DNA of 37,128 nt from UBA8437 sp003445035 (lineage in GTDB: Bacteria; Planctomycetota; Planctomycetia; Planctomycetales; Planctomycetaceae), in assembly GCA_937901285.1 (NCBI GenBank), contig CALCHI010000358.1:1-37128 (forward strand), given 5' to 3'. The notes under the pieces were generated by a model, which made no database searches, was not told the origin of the DNA, and saw only the letters and a program-made list of their open reading frames with translations. Positions 9,751-17,534 of the stretch are shown piece by piece; positions within the stretch are counted from its first letter, which is position 1, and each line of letters begins with the position of its first letter. The position numbers were made by a program, and so were the translations under genes.

Positions 9751-10341
9751 ATGACCGAATCGCCCAGGATTGCGTGGGTCGAAGACGACCAGGCCACCGG
9801 CGAGCTGGCCGAGATCTACGGAGCATGGCGGGCCCAGAATCCCGACCGCGAGGGAATGCCCGAGATCCTCAAGTGCTTTTCGGCCCGCCCCGACTTCCTG
9901 GCCCAGGTCATGCAGGCGTCCTACGGACTGCACTTCACCGAAGGGCACCTCGACAGGCGGCAGAAGGAGGCGATTGCGACCTACGTCTCGGCCCTGAACC
10001 GGTGTGAATACTGAACCGACGCCCACGCCCATTTCCTGCAGTTGCAGGATGAAGACAATTCGGTCGTCGACTCGCTCGAACAAGCCAACCTCGACGACGC
10101 CGACGTCGACGAACCGCACCGCCGATTGCTGGAGTTCGTCAAACGCCTGACACTGGAACCGGCCGAGACAACCGATGCGGAGGTCGTCGCCCTGCGGGAG
10201 GTGGGCTGGACCGATCAACAGATCGCCGAAGCGGTTTATGTCACGGCGATGTTCGCGTTCTTCAACCGCGTCGCCGACGCCTTCGGACTGGCCAACTCCG
10301 GTTACCGCGATCTGGAGACTCCACCGGCACAGTTCGAGTGA
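9751..10341 (+). CDS. AhpD/carboxymuconolactone decarboxylase-like peroxidase, predicted selenoprotein (CxxU)
   Basis: The frame runs from the ATG at 9751 to the TGA at 10339-10341, interrupted only by an in-frame TGA at 10012-10014. Read through, it gives 196 residues, the usual length of the peroxidase-related AhpD family. Family landmarks are WVEDDQATGELAEIY, PEILKCFSARP, the helix KEAIATYVSALNRCEY, and the tail DQQIAEAVYVTAMFAFFNRVADAFG. The redox centre in this family is CxxC-x3-H; here it reads C85-E-Y-U88-T-D-A-H92, with the UGA in place of the second cysteine and the histidine kept. The 108 sense codons after the UGA are intact and homologous, so a decayed gene is unlikely. A hairpin at 10034-10049 is placed as a bacterial SECIS would be. 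Selenocysteine is an inference; Sec forms of AhpD-like proteins are known in other bacteria. Confidence 0.85.
10034..10049 (+). promoter_or_regulatory. Candidate bacterial SECIS hairpin
   Basis: TCCTGC (10034-10039), loop AGTT (10040-10043) and GCAGGA (10044-10049) form a perfect 6-bp stem. The loop begins 25 bases after the UGA and has G as its second base. This fits the general layout described for bacterial SECIS elements: a stem-loop inside the coding region just after the UGA, with a G early in a small apical loop. Confidence 0.6.
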
Positions 10342-10357
10342 CCACTGCCGGTAGGAT

Positions 10358-11773
10358 CTACAACAACTCGCTGATCGGTTCGCCGTCGGTCAGGATCGGC
10401 ACCGGGCGACCGGTGTTGTCGAAGAAGTGGTGTTCGGTGTTCACGCCGAACCGCTGGTACACCGTCGACAGCAGGCAATTGCTGTTCATCACTCGCCTCA
10501 CGGGATCCTCACCCCGCGAGTTGGTCGCACCGATGACCTGTCCCATCTTCAGTCCACCTCCGGAGAGGAAGATGCTCATCGACCGGGCCCAGTGGTCACG
10601 TCCGGGCCGCTTGGTCGCCTTGTCCTGGTGCCGGATTTTCGGCGTGCGGCCGAACTCGCCACAGAAGATGAACAGGACCTTCTCGTTCAGGCCCCGGTCG
10701 TAGAGATCGTTGATCAGCGCAGGAACCGCCTGGTCGAAGACCGGCATCCGCTCGCGATAGGCCTTGAAGATGTCGGCGTTGACGCTGTGGTCGTCCCAGT
10801 TGCTGGTCCGGCCGTTCTCCTTCTTCAAACGGAAAGTCGCCTGCATCTGAACAAACCGTGCACCGTGCTCGACCAGGCGACGTGACAACAGCAAGCTGCG
10901 ACCCCAGTGCGTCTTGCCGTACCGCTGGTGGACGCTTTCGGGTTCCTTCGTCAGGTCGAATGCCCGGGCGGTCCGGGGACTGGTCAGCATCGCCACCGCC
11001 CGCCGACGGAACTTGTCGAGCGCGTCCATTGACCCCGACCGGTCGAGTTCTCGACGGAACACGTCAAATTCCGACAGCAGCGAGTTGCGCTTGCGGAGCG
11101 ACTTCAGAGCGGTTTCGCGAGCCGACAACTGGCCGTCCTTGGCACCGAACAGCGGAACCGGATCGTAACGATTGGCTCCGCTGGATGTGACCGACTTGGC
11201 GTTGGGCATGAACGCCGAATAGGCCGCCCCGAGGTAGGCCGGACCGCCGCCGTAGAATTTCGTGTTGGCCACGAACAGCGGAATGTCGTCGACCTCGTCC
11301 TCCAACTGCTTGGCCACCACCGAACCCAGCTCGGGGTACTCGGCATCGGCCGGATTGGCGGCCTTGGGCGTGTAGCCGCTGAGGAACCGACAGGTGCCAC
11401 CGGAGTGCTCATTGCGGTTGTGGAACAGGCTGCGGACGACGGAGTATTTCTCACCCATCCTCGCCAAATTCGGCAGCAACTCGCAGATGTCCATCCCCGG
11501 AACATTGGTCGAAATCGGCTGGAATTCCCCCCGGTACTCAGCCGGGGCCTCCGGCTTCATGTCGAAGGTCTCGAGATGGCTCGGACCGCCGTTGGCCCAG
11601 AAGAGGATGACCGAGAAGTCCTTGTCGAGCGCTTCACCGGCGGCCTCGGCTGCCAGCAAACCGGCCAGGTCGGGCGAGAGTCCACTGGAAAGCGCCCCCA
11701 GCGACAGGCCACCGATCTTCAGGAAGCTACGGCGGTCGATCGGGCCACGACAATAAGCGGCGGTACGAGTCAT
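10358..11773 (-). CDS. DUF1501 domain protein, Tat-exported
   Basis: This 471-residue protein begins with a twin-arginine signal, DRRSFLKIGGLSLGAL, so it is exported folded. The body has DUF1501 features: FSVILFWANGGPSHLETFD near the N-terminus, then GRTSNWDDHSVN, and near the end VLFIFCGEFGRTPKI and GRDHWARSMSIFLSGGG, a layout related to the alkaline phosphatase/sulfatase superfamily. It lies 24 bases downstream of the DUF1549/DUF1553 gene on the same strand, the standard planctomycete pairing. The biochemical role of this pair is not established. Its stop is 16 bases from the convergent stop of the selenoprotein gene. Confidence 0.92.
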   Translation of the reverse strand: MTRTAAYCRGPIDRRSFLKIGGLSLGALSSGLSPDLAGLLAAEAAGEALDKDFSVILFWANGGPSHLETFDMKPEAPAEYRGEFQPISTNVPGMDICELLPNLARMGEKYSVVRSLFHNRNEHSGGTCRFLSGYTPKAANPADAEYPELGSVVAKQLEDEVDDIPLFVANTKFYGGGPAYLGAAYSAFMPNAKSVTSSGANRYDPVPLFGAKDGQLSARETALKSLRKRNSLLSEFDVFRRELDRSGSMDALDKFRRRAVAMLTSPRTARAFDLTKEPESVHQRYGKTHWGRSLLLSRRLVEHGARFVQMQATFRLKKENGRTSNWDDHSVNADIFKAYRERMPVFDQAVPALINDLYDRGLNEKVLFIFCGEFGRTPKIRHQDKATKRPGRDHWARSMSIFLSGGGLKMGQVIGATNSRGEDPVRRVMNSNCLLSTVYQRFGVNTEHHFFDNTGRPVPILTDGEPISELL

Positions 11774-11797
11774 GAGAGAAGTCCTAACCGGCTGCGG

Positions 11798-14281
11798 CTA
11801 GTGATTGTACTGGAATTCCTTGGTGTTGATCAGCGCCCACATCAGATTGCTGTAGGCAGTCTTGGCATCGGACTCCGAGACGACGTACTTGACCGCCTTT
11901 TCGACCTCGATGGAGGTTGCCGGCCGCGAGAGGGCGACCAGGAACAACCGGCGAATCCGCGCGGCATGGTCACCGTCGGCAGTGGCCAGCACCCCGGCCC
12001 TGCTCTTGGCGTCAAAGATCTTCCCGAGAAGGAAACTGTCGTTGAGAGTGAACAGTGATTGGGACAGGCTCGGAGCCGCCGTCCGCTCGCACTCGCAGGC
12101 ACTTTCACGAGGCGGTCGTCCGAACAGCTTGAGGAACTGGTTCGAGTAGTTCTCGTCGGGCAACTGCATGGCACGGGTCCCGACGGGCAGGCCTCCGTAG
12201 GCGGTGGGCCGGGAGGTGACCTGGTCGATCGAGTCGAGCAGCATCTCGGCCGAAAGCCGTTGCGGGTAGAACCGCGAGTGCCCCTGCGTCTCGTCAAGAT
12301 TGTCGACATTGGCCGAGGAGTCGAGCTGGTAGGTCGTGCTGGTGGTGATCAACTCGAGCACCCGCCGCATGTTGAACCCGCTGTCGACGAACTCGTTGGC
12401 CAGGGCATCAAGCAGCCGCGGATTGGTGGCCGGGTTGGTCACCCGCATGTCGTCGATCGGTTCGACCAGCCCGCGTCCGAAACAATGGGCCCACATCCGG
12501 TTGACGAACGCCCGGGCAAAATACGGGTTCTCGCGAGTCGCCATCCAGTCGACCAGCCGGTGCCTGGGATCGGCGTAAGGCGGCACCTCCAGGTCGGGAC
12601 CACCCAGGCCATGCGGCTTGACGACATTGCCGGTGACCGGGTGCTTGACGCTGCCGGCGGCCTTGATGAAAACCGTCTCCTTGGCTCGCCGCTCGGCCAC
12701 ACCGATCCCCTCGCGACGGCCAATCCGGGTGAAGAACGCCGCCAGGCCATAGTAGTCCCCCTGGGTGAAGTTCTCGAAGGGGTGATGATGACAGCGGGCA
12801 CAGCCAATACGGAGTCCCAGAAAGACCTGTGCGGTATCGTCGACGTAGCGATCCAGGTACCGGACCTCCGCATACCATTGCGCCGGCGGTGACACGCTGA
12901 CGTTACCGGTGGCCGTCAGAATCGAACGCACAAAACGGTCGAAAGGCATTCCCGAAGCGATCGCGTTCCGGATCCAGCGATGGAAGGTGATCGTCCCCGC
13001 AATCCGGTCCTTCTGGCCACGTCGCTTGTTCCTCAACAACGCTGACCATTTCTGGGCGAACGTATCGGCGTAATCGGGCGAGGCCAGCAGGCGACTGACC
13101 AGCTTCGCCCGTTTTCGGGGCGAGCCGTCGGCCAGGAAGGCCTCGATGTCGTCGGGACGTGGAATCCGGCCGGCCAAATGCAGCGTCACACGTCTCAGGA
13201 ATTTCGCATCGTCGCACACCGCGGAGGGCGCGACGCCGAGTGTCTTGAGTTTCCGCTGGACATGGCGATCGATCAGGTTGGCAATCGGGAATTCCGGCCA
13301 GCTCGCCCTGGAAGTCTCCAGCGGCACCGTCAGCCGCGACACGGCGACGCGGCCCTGCAGCAGGGCAATCACGGCCGTCTGGCCGGTCCGCTTGCCCGCT
13401 GTGGCCAGTCCGGCTCCGTCGATCTCGACCAGGCTCGAGTCGTTGGTTCGCAGTTCAACCACCCGGCTCACGTCTCGCCGGGTCCCGTCGTCGTAGACGG
13501 CCGTCACCACCAGTTGTTGCGAGTGTCCGGACCGAACCGTCGCCTCACTCGGAAAAACCTCGATCCGTTGCAACTTCGCGACGTCCACCTCGCTCCACCT
13601 GGCTCCCTCCCGCACCCATCGCCTGACCAGGCGATAGGCATCCGAGTCGACCGACATTCGGCGACCGCCACCGTGGGGCATCTGCATGGTCGGCTTGCGC
13701 AGCAACAGCGACCGGTCCGGAGCCGCCGAGAAGATCCGTCGGCCCCGCCCCCCCTGTGTGATCCACTCGAAGTCCCACTCGGGATGATGACCGAACAGGC
13801 TCAACCGAAAGCCACCTCTCCCGTTCGACTTGCCGTGGCAACTTCCACCGTTGCAGCCCAAACGGGTCAGCAACGGGTTGATGTCGTTGGTGAAGTTGAC
13901 CGGTCGGAACGTCTCACCGTCACGAACCGTCACCCGGACCTCAGAGTGGACCTTGCCGAACGTCACCCGCACCACCGCGGTGCCACTCCGTCGGGCGATC
14001 AGCTCGCCGCCGGCAGTGACCTCGACCACGCCCGCCGGAACCGCCTCGTAACGCGCCAGCCGTCCCAGGTCCCACCGCGGACCGTCATCGCCCGCCGAGG
14101 TCATCCCGGTCACAACCAGCCGCTGCCGCTCGTGGCGACCGGTCAACCGCACCGCATCCGGATGGACGACAACCCGGGCCAACCCCGACAAGTCGATCGG
14201 CTGGCCGTCCTCCGCATGGGAAACCGCCGGTCCGAAAACCAGCGGGACGACAACCAGCCACATGGATCCCCGTGTCCTCAT
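11798..14281 (-). CDS. DUF1549/DUF1553 protein with cytochrome-like and Ig-like domains
   Basis: This 827-residue protein has an N-terminal signal peptide (WLVVVPLVFGPAVSHA); an internal ATG seven codons in (MWLVVV) is an equally plausible start. Domains in order: a Big2-like Ig fold (about 35-125); a planctomycete cytochrome-like segment (about 130-230) with LGCNGGSCHGKSNG; a second Ig-like fold (IEVFPSEATVRSG onward); DUF1549 with the FLADGSPRKRAKLV and CARCHHHPFENFTQGDYYGL signatures, including a CxxCH haem motif; and DUF1553 with ENPYFARAFVNRMWAHCFGRG and NPRLLDALANEFVDSGFNMRR. It probably acts outside the cytoplasm with the adjacent DUF1501 protein. The upstream UnbV gene ends 47 bases before this ATG, so a three-gene operon is likely. 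Confidence 0.93.
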   Translation of the reverse strand: MRTRGSMWLVVVPLVFGPAVSHAEDGQPIDLSGLARVVVHPDAVRLTGRHERQRLVVTGMTSAGDDGPRWDLGRLARYEAVPAGVVEVTAGGELIARRSGTAVVRVTFGKVHSEVRVTVRDGETFRPVNFTNDINPLLTRLGCNGGSCHGKSNGRGGFRLSLFGHHPEWDFEWITQGGRGRRIFSAAPDRSLLLRKPTMQMPHGGGRRMSVDSDAYRLVRRWVREGARWSEVDVAKLQRIEVFPSEATVRSGHSQQLVVTAVYDDGTRRDVSRVVELRTNDSSLVEIDGAGLATAGKRTGQTAVIALLQGRVAVSRLTVPLETSRASWPEFPIANLIDRHVQRKLKTLGVAPSAVCDDAKFLRRVTLHLAGRIPRPDDIEAFLADGSPRKRAKLVSRLLASPDYADTFAQKWSALLRNKRRGQKDRIAGTITFHRWIRNAIASGMPFDRFVRSILTATGNVSVSPPAQWYAEVRYLDRYVDDTAQVFLGLRIGCARCHHHPFENFTQGDYYGLAAFFTRIGRREGIGVAERRAKETVFIKAAGSVKHPVTGNVVKPHGLGGPDLEVPPYADPRHRLVDWMATRENPYFARAFVNRMWAHCFGRGLVEPIDDMRVTNPATNPRLLDALANEFVDSGFNMRRVLELITTSTTYQLDSSANVDNLDETQGHSRFYPQRLSAEMLLDSIDQVTSRPTAYGGLPVGTRAMQLPDENYSNQFLKLFGRPPRESACECERTAAPSLSQSLFTLNDSFLLGKIFDAKSRAGVLATADGDHAARIRRLFLVALSRPATSIEVEKAVKYVVSESDAKTAYSNLMWALINTKEFQYNH

Positions 14282-14328
14282 TGCTCCAATGTCGCCGGTG
14301 TCCCGACCCGCCGCAAGGCGAGCCGGTC

Positions 14329-17328
14329 CTACCGGGGCAACCGCCAGGCGACCGGCTGGCCTTCAACCACCACCACTTCTCCATCCGACTCGAGATCCAC
14401 GATTCGGGTCGTCTCACCCGACGGCCACGCGATGGTCAACTCCTCGACCCGCGAGGACTCTCCCAGGCCGATCACCAGTTCCCGCTGGTTCGACGCCTGG
14501 TAGCCGTCTCCGGCGGTCAATTGGTGAACGGACCGCATCGAACCGCTTCGCACGGTCACCTCGGTCCCGATCGCATCTCGGGCCGACCGCCGGGCCACCA
14601 GCCGAATCGCCAGCCAATGCCCCGGCTCCTCGGTGCGGTTGGCCAGAACGGCGGAGGGGTCATCGAGATGGCTGACGGCGAAGTCCGGACGCCCGTCGCG
14701 ATCGAAATCGCCGCGTGCCATCCCTCGTCCCAACAACGGCTTCCCGAAATAGTCACCCAGGGACTCCGAATCGATCTCGACAAACCGTCCACCTCCCCTG
14801 TTGTGCATCAACTGGGGTCGCATCCGGTACGACTGCCCCAGCTTCGAGAGATCGTCGACATGGCCGTTGGCCACGACCAGGTCGAGTCGCCCGTCGAGAT
14901 CGGCGTCGAGGAACTGCGTTCCGAATCCGAGCATCTTCCAGCCCGGTTCCCGCAACCCGGCAATCCGGGTGACATCACTAAAGTGGCCGCCTTCCCCCTG
15001 GCGGTACAACACGTTCGATTCGGCGTAGAAATTGGTGATGAACAGATCGAGCCGCCCGTCACCGTCGACATCGCCGGCGGCCACGCCCATGCAGGCCTGC
15101 GGCCGACCGTCGCGGTCGTAAGCCACACCCCGCAACAACGCCTCATCGCGAGCCCCCTTTTCGCCGGTCACGAAGAAGAAGTTGGCCACGGCGTCGTTGG
15201 CAACGAACAAGCCGAGTCCCGGCCGGGAAGCGGCCCCGGACGCACCACGAAACCGCGCTGCGACAATCCCCAGCCCCTTCCCATTGCCGATGACGAATCC
15301 ACCAACCGATGTGGCGTCGACGAATCCGCCCGCCCCATCCCCTCTCCAGAACCGATCCTGCGCCCCGTCGAATTCGTTCGGGTGGCAGGCAAACGGGACA
15401 CCCTGCGTTCGGCAGATCTTGGTGAAGACCCCTGGGCCGGAGAGGTAATTGACGTCGTAGAGATCAACGTGGCCGTCACCGTCGATGTCGGCCACGACGC
15501 AACTTGTGGTCCAACGCTCCGACGGTTCATCACGCCCGATTGGCCATTCGTCGAACGTCCCGTCGCCGTTGTTGCGGTACAACCGGTTGTCGCCGATGTT
15601 GGCAACGTAAAGATCCGGCCACCCATCGTGGTCGATGTCGCCCACGGCAACGCCCTGGCTGAACCGTTCGTCTCCCAGTCCCGCCGTCCGTGTCACGTCG
15701 CCGAATGTCCCGTCACCGTTGTTGCGATACAACCGATCCAGAAACACGTGCTTTCGGTCCTGATCCGCTTTCACCGGGTCTACCGGCCAGCGACAGCCCT
15801 GTGTGAAATAGAGGTCGGGCCATCCGTCGCGGTCGAAATCGAGCACCGCGACTCCCCCACCGGTGTTCTCGAACATCCGGGCCCCCGGCGTGGCCGTATC
15901 GGGACTCTGGAAGTAGCTGAAGTCGATCCCGGCTTTCCGCGTGATGTCCTCGAACCGGATTCGTCCCGGTTCACCTGGTCCTGCCCCGCCGGACACATCC
16001 GTCCGGCCAGCGGGTTGTTTCCAGTCGGGGAGCGGAAGATCCGAGAGATCGATCCGGAGGGCGGGCTGGGCCGAGACAGCGGTCTGCTTCAGAGGATCGG
16101 CCTGAATCCGGCCGGAGGGACGACTCAACCAGCGTCGCGCCCATCCCAGTGACAGGTTCCGGGAAATCGCCACACGGGCCCAGTGCCGCGCTTCGGCCAC
16201 ACGGCCCAACACCTGAAGTTGTTCAACCATTTCCTTCCACAGTGCGGCATCCCGTTCGGTGAAGCTCGCCTGCAGGCGAACCTCGACATGCTCGAGAACC
16301 CGTACCAGCTGCTCGAGCTGCTGCGCCCGGTCCAGGAACACCTTCGCGTCGTCATCACGCCCCAGCGACTTCAGGCACTGGCCCAGCAGGTGGTTGGCCT
16401 GCCGGAGGTTCGGCTGTCTGACCAGGGCCTCCCACAGGCACCGGGCGGCCTCCCCGATGCGACCCCGGCGATGGACGTGGAGACCCCGAGCCAACCAGAC
16501 CAACGGGTCGGTGTCGGCTTCAGCCGGCAGCCGGTTGTGCCAATCCAGAAAATCGACGTCACGGACGGTTTCGGCCAGGATCAGGCCAAGAATGCGATCG
16601 GCCACGCCACGGGCCAGTTCGTCGGCCTTGATCGTTCCACCATCCAGCACCTCCCGCACCAGGGCCTCGGCACGCTCGGTGTCGTTTTCGGCCAGTGCCG
16701 CGGCAGCCTGTCCCAGAACCGGCAACGGGTCGGCCGGGTCAGCCTTGCGACACAGTTCGAGGTACTCCAGCCCGCCGAAGGGACGTTCGATATCGGCCAG
16801 CATGACCAACAGTTCGGCCTGGGGCGGTCCCTGTCCGCTGACCGCTGCAGCGAGCATGCGTGGCACCGCTTCGTGTCGTCGTGCCGACACGTTGAAAATG
16901 TGAGCCAGGCCCTCTCCCACCAGGGGATGATCCGGCCGGATCACCTCCAGCCGCCGCAGCTGCTCCTCGGCCTTGCTCAGCATCCGCTGGTCCAACAGCA
17001 CCGCCGCCGTCCCGCTGCGGGCCGCCGCTGCCAGCCGACCTGCCCGGTCCGGCACTCGATCGTAAACCGAAATCGCTCGGTCGTACTCGCGGCCCCGCGT
17101 GAAGGCATTTCCGGCCAGCACCCATGCTTCCCATGCCTCGTTGGCGGTTCCCGGCACCGTCTCGGCCAACCGACCGGCCTCCTCGAATTGCCCCGCCGCC
17201 AGCAGTCGCTCGGCGCGAGCAAGCTTCTCGCCGGGCGTTTCGTGAGCCGCCCACCAGCCAGCCACCACGATGCCCAACACGACCAGGCCGATCAGCACCG
17301 GGCGTCGGTTGGTGAATATCCACGACAT
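14329..17328 (-). CDS. TPR + FG-GAP/VCBS + UnbV/ASPIC fusion protein
   Basis: This is a 999-residue protein. The ATG at 17328 (MSWIFTNRRPV) is chosen because it places a membrane helix (VLIGLVVLGIVVAGWW) at residues ~10-28 and follows an A/G-rich stretch; an upstream in-frame extension to 17508 has no such logic. Residues ~35-480 are TPR-like helical repeats (AERLLAAGQFEEAGRLAE, ANHLLGQCLKSLGRDDDA). Residues ~510-900 are an FG-GAP propeller with DFDRDGWPD, DIDHDGWPD, DIDGDGHVD, DVDGDGRLD, DADLDGRLD and DFDRDGRPD calcium loops. The end carries UnbV/ASPIC (LTIAWPSGETTRI). The same parts occur as two separate adjacent genes at 4852-9746. It heads the run toward the DUF1549 and DUF1501 genes. Confidence 0.9.
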   Translation of the reverse strand: MSWIFTNRRPVLIGLVVLGIVVAGWWAAHETPGEKLARAERLLAAGQFEEAGRLAETVPGTANEAWEAWVLAGNAFTRGREYDRAISVYDRVPDRAGRLAAAARSGTAAVLLDQRMLSKAEEQLRRLEVIRPDHPLVGEGLAHIFNVSARRHEAVPRMLAAAVSGQGPPQAELLVMLADIERPFGGLEYLELCRKADPADPLPVLGQAAAALAENDTERAEALVREVLDGGTIKADELARGVADRILGLILAETVRDVDFLDWHNRLPAEADTDPLVWLARGLHVHRRGRIGEAARCLWEALVRQPNLRQANHLLGQCLKSLGRDDDAKVFLDRAQQLEQLVRVLEHVEVRLQASFTERDAALWKEMVEQLQVLGRVAEARHWARVAISRNLSLGWARRWLSRPSGRIQADPLKQTAVSAQPALRIDLSDLPLPDWKQPAGRTDVSGGAGPGEPGRIRFEDITRKAGIDFSYFQSPDTATPGARMFENTGGGVAVLDFDRDGWPDLYFTQGCRWPVDPVKADQDRKHVFLDRLYRNNGDGTFGDVTRTAGLGDERFSQGVAVGDIDHDGWPDLYVANIGDNRLYRNNGDGTFDEWPIGRDEPSERWTTSCVVADIDGDGHVDLYDVNYLSGPGVFTKICRTQGVPFACHPNEFDGAQDRFWRGDGAGGFVDATSVGGFVIGNGKGLGIVAARFRGASGAASRPGLGLFVANDAVANFFFVTGEKGARDEALLRGVAYDRDGRPQACMGVAAGDVDGDGRLDLFITNFYAESNVLYRQGEGGHFSDVTRIAGLREPGWKMLGFGTQFLDADLDGRLDLVVANGHVDDLSKLGQSYRMRPQLMHNRGGGRFVEIDSESLGDYFGKPLLGRGMARGDFDRDGRPDFAVSHLDDPSAVLANRTEEPGHWLAIRLVARRSARDAIGTEVTVRSGSMRSVHQLTAGDGYQASNQRELVIGLGESSRVEELTIAWPSGETTRIVDLESDGEVVVVEGQPVAWRLPR

Positions 17329-17381
17329 CACGTTTTCTTCTGCCTGCCGATCCAGGCGTTGACGGCATGTGTCCGGAACAC

Positions 17382-17406
17382 GTTTTCTCTCGTTCTGAGA
17401 GAAGAC
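17382..17406. promoter_or_regulatory. Inverted repeat between divergent genes
   Basis: GTTTTCTCTC (17382-17391), spacer GTTCT and GAGAGAAGAC (17397-17406) form a 10-bp stem with one G-T pair and a perfect 7-bp core. It lies between the minus-strand TPR/UnbV gene (start 17328) and the plus-strand anti-sigma-like gene. It could be an operator or a leader hairpin of the minus-strand transcript. A second, shorter repeat (ATCACG...CGTGAT) lies about 10 bases further right. Confidence 0.35.
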
Positions 17407-17534
17407 AGTGGTCAAATCACGTCGATCAAGCGTGATGATAACCGCTGAATGGGACTTTCTTGAAAAAAGAGGGAACCTCAACCCAAGCCATGTCGTCCAA
17501 ACAGGCAAGGATCATTTCGCGCGGGCCAATACCA

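Noticed and set aside
10012..10014. UGA as a simple nonsense mutation
   Set aside because: It falls exactly on the redox cysteine, the downstream frame is intact and a SECIS-like hairpin follows; a mutation or read error cannot be wholly excluded.
10042..10341. A separate 99-codon gene after the UGA
   Set aside because: It would start at TTG with no ribosome-binding site and is in frame with, and homologous to, the C-terminal half of the AhpD-like protein.
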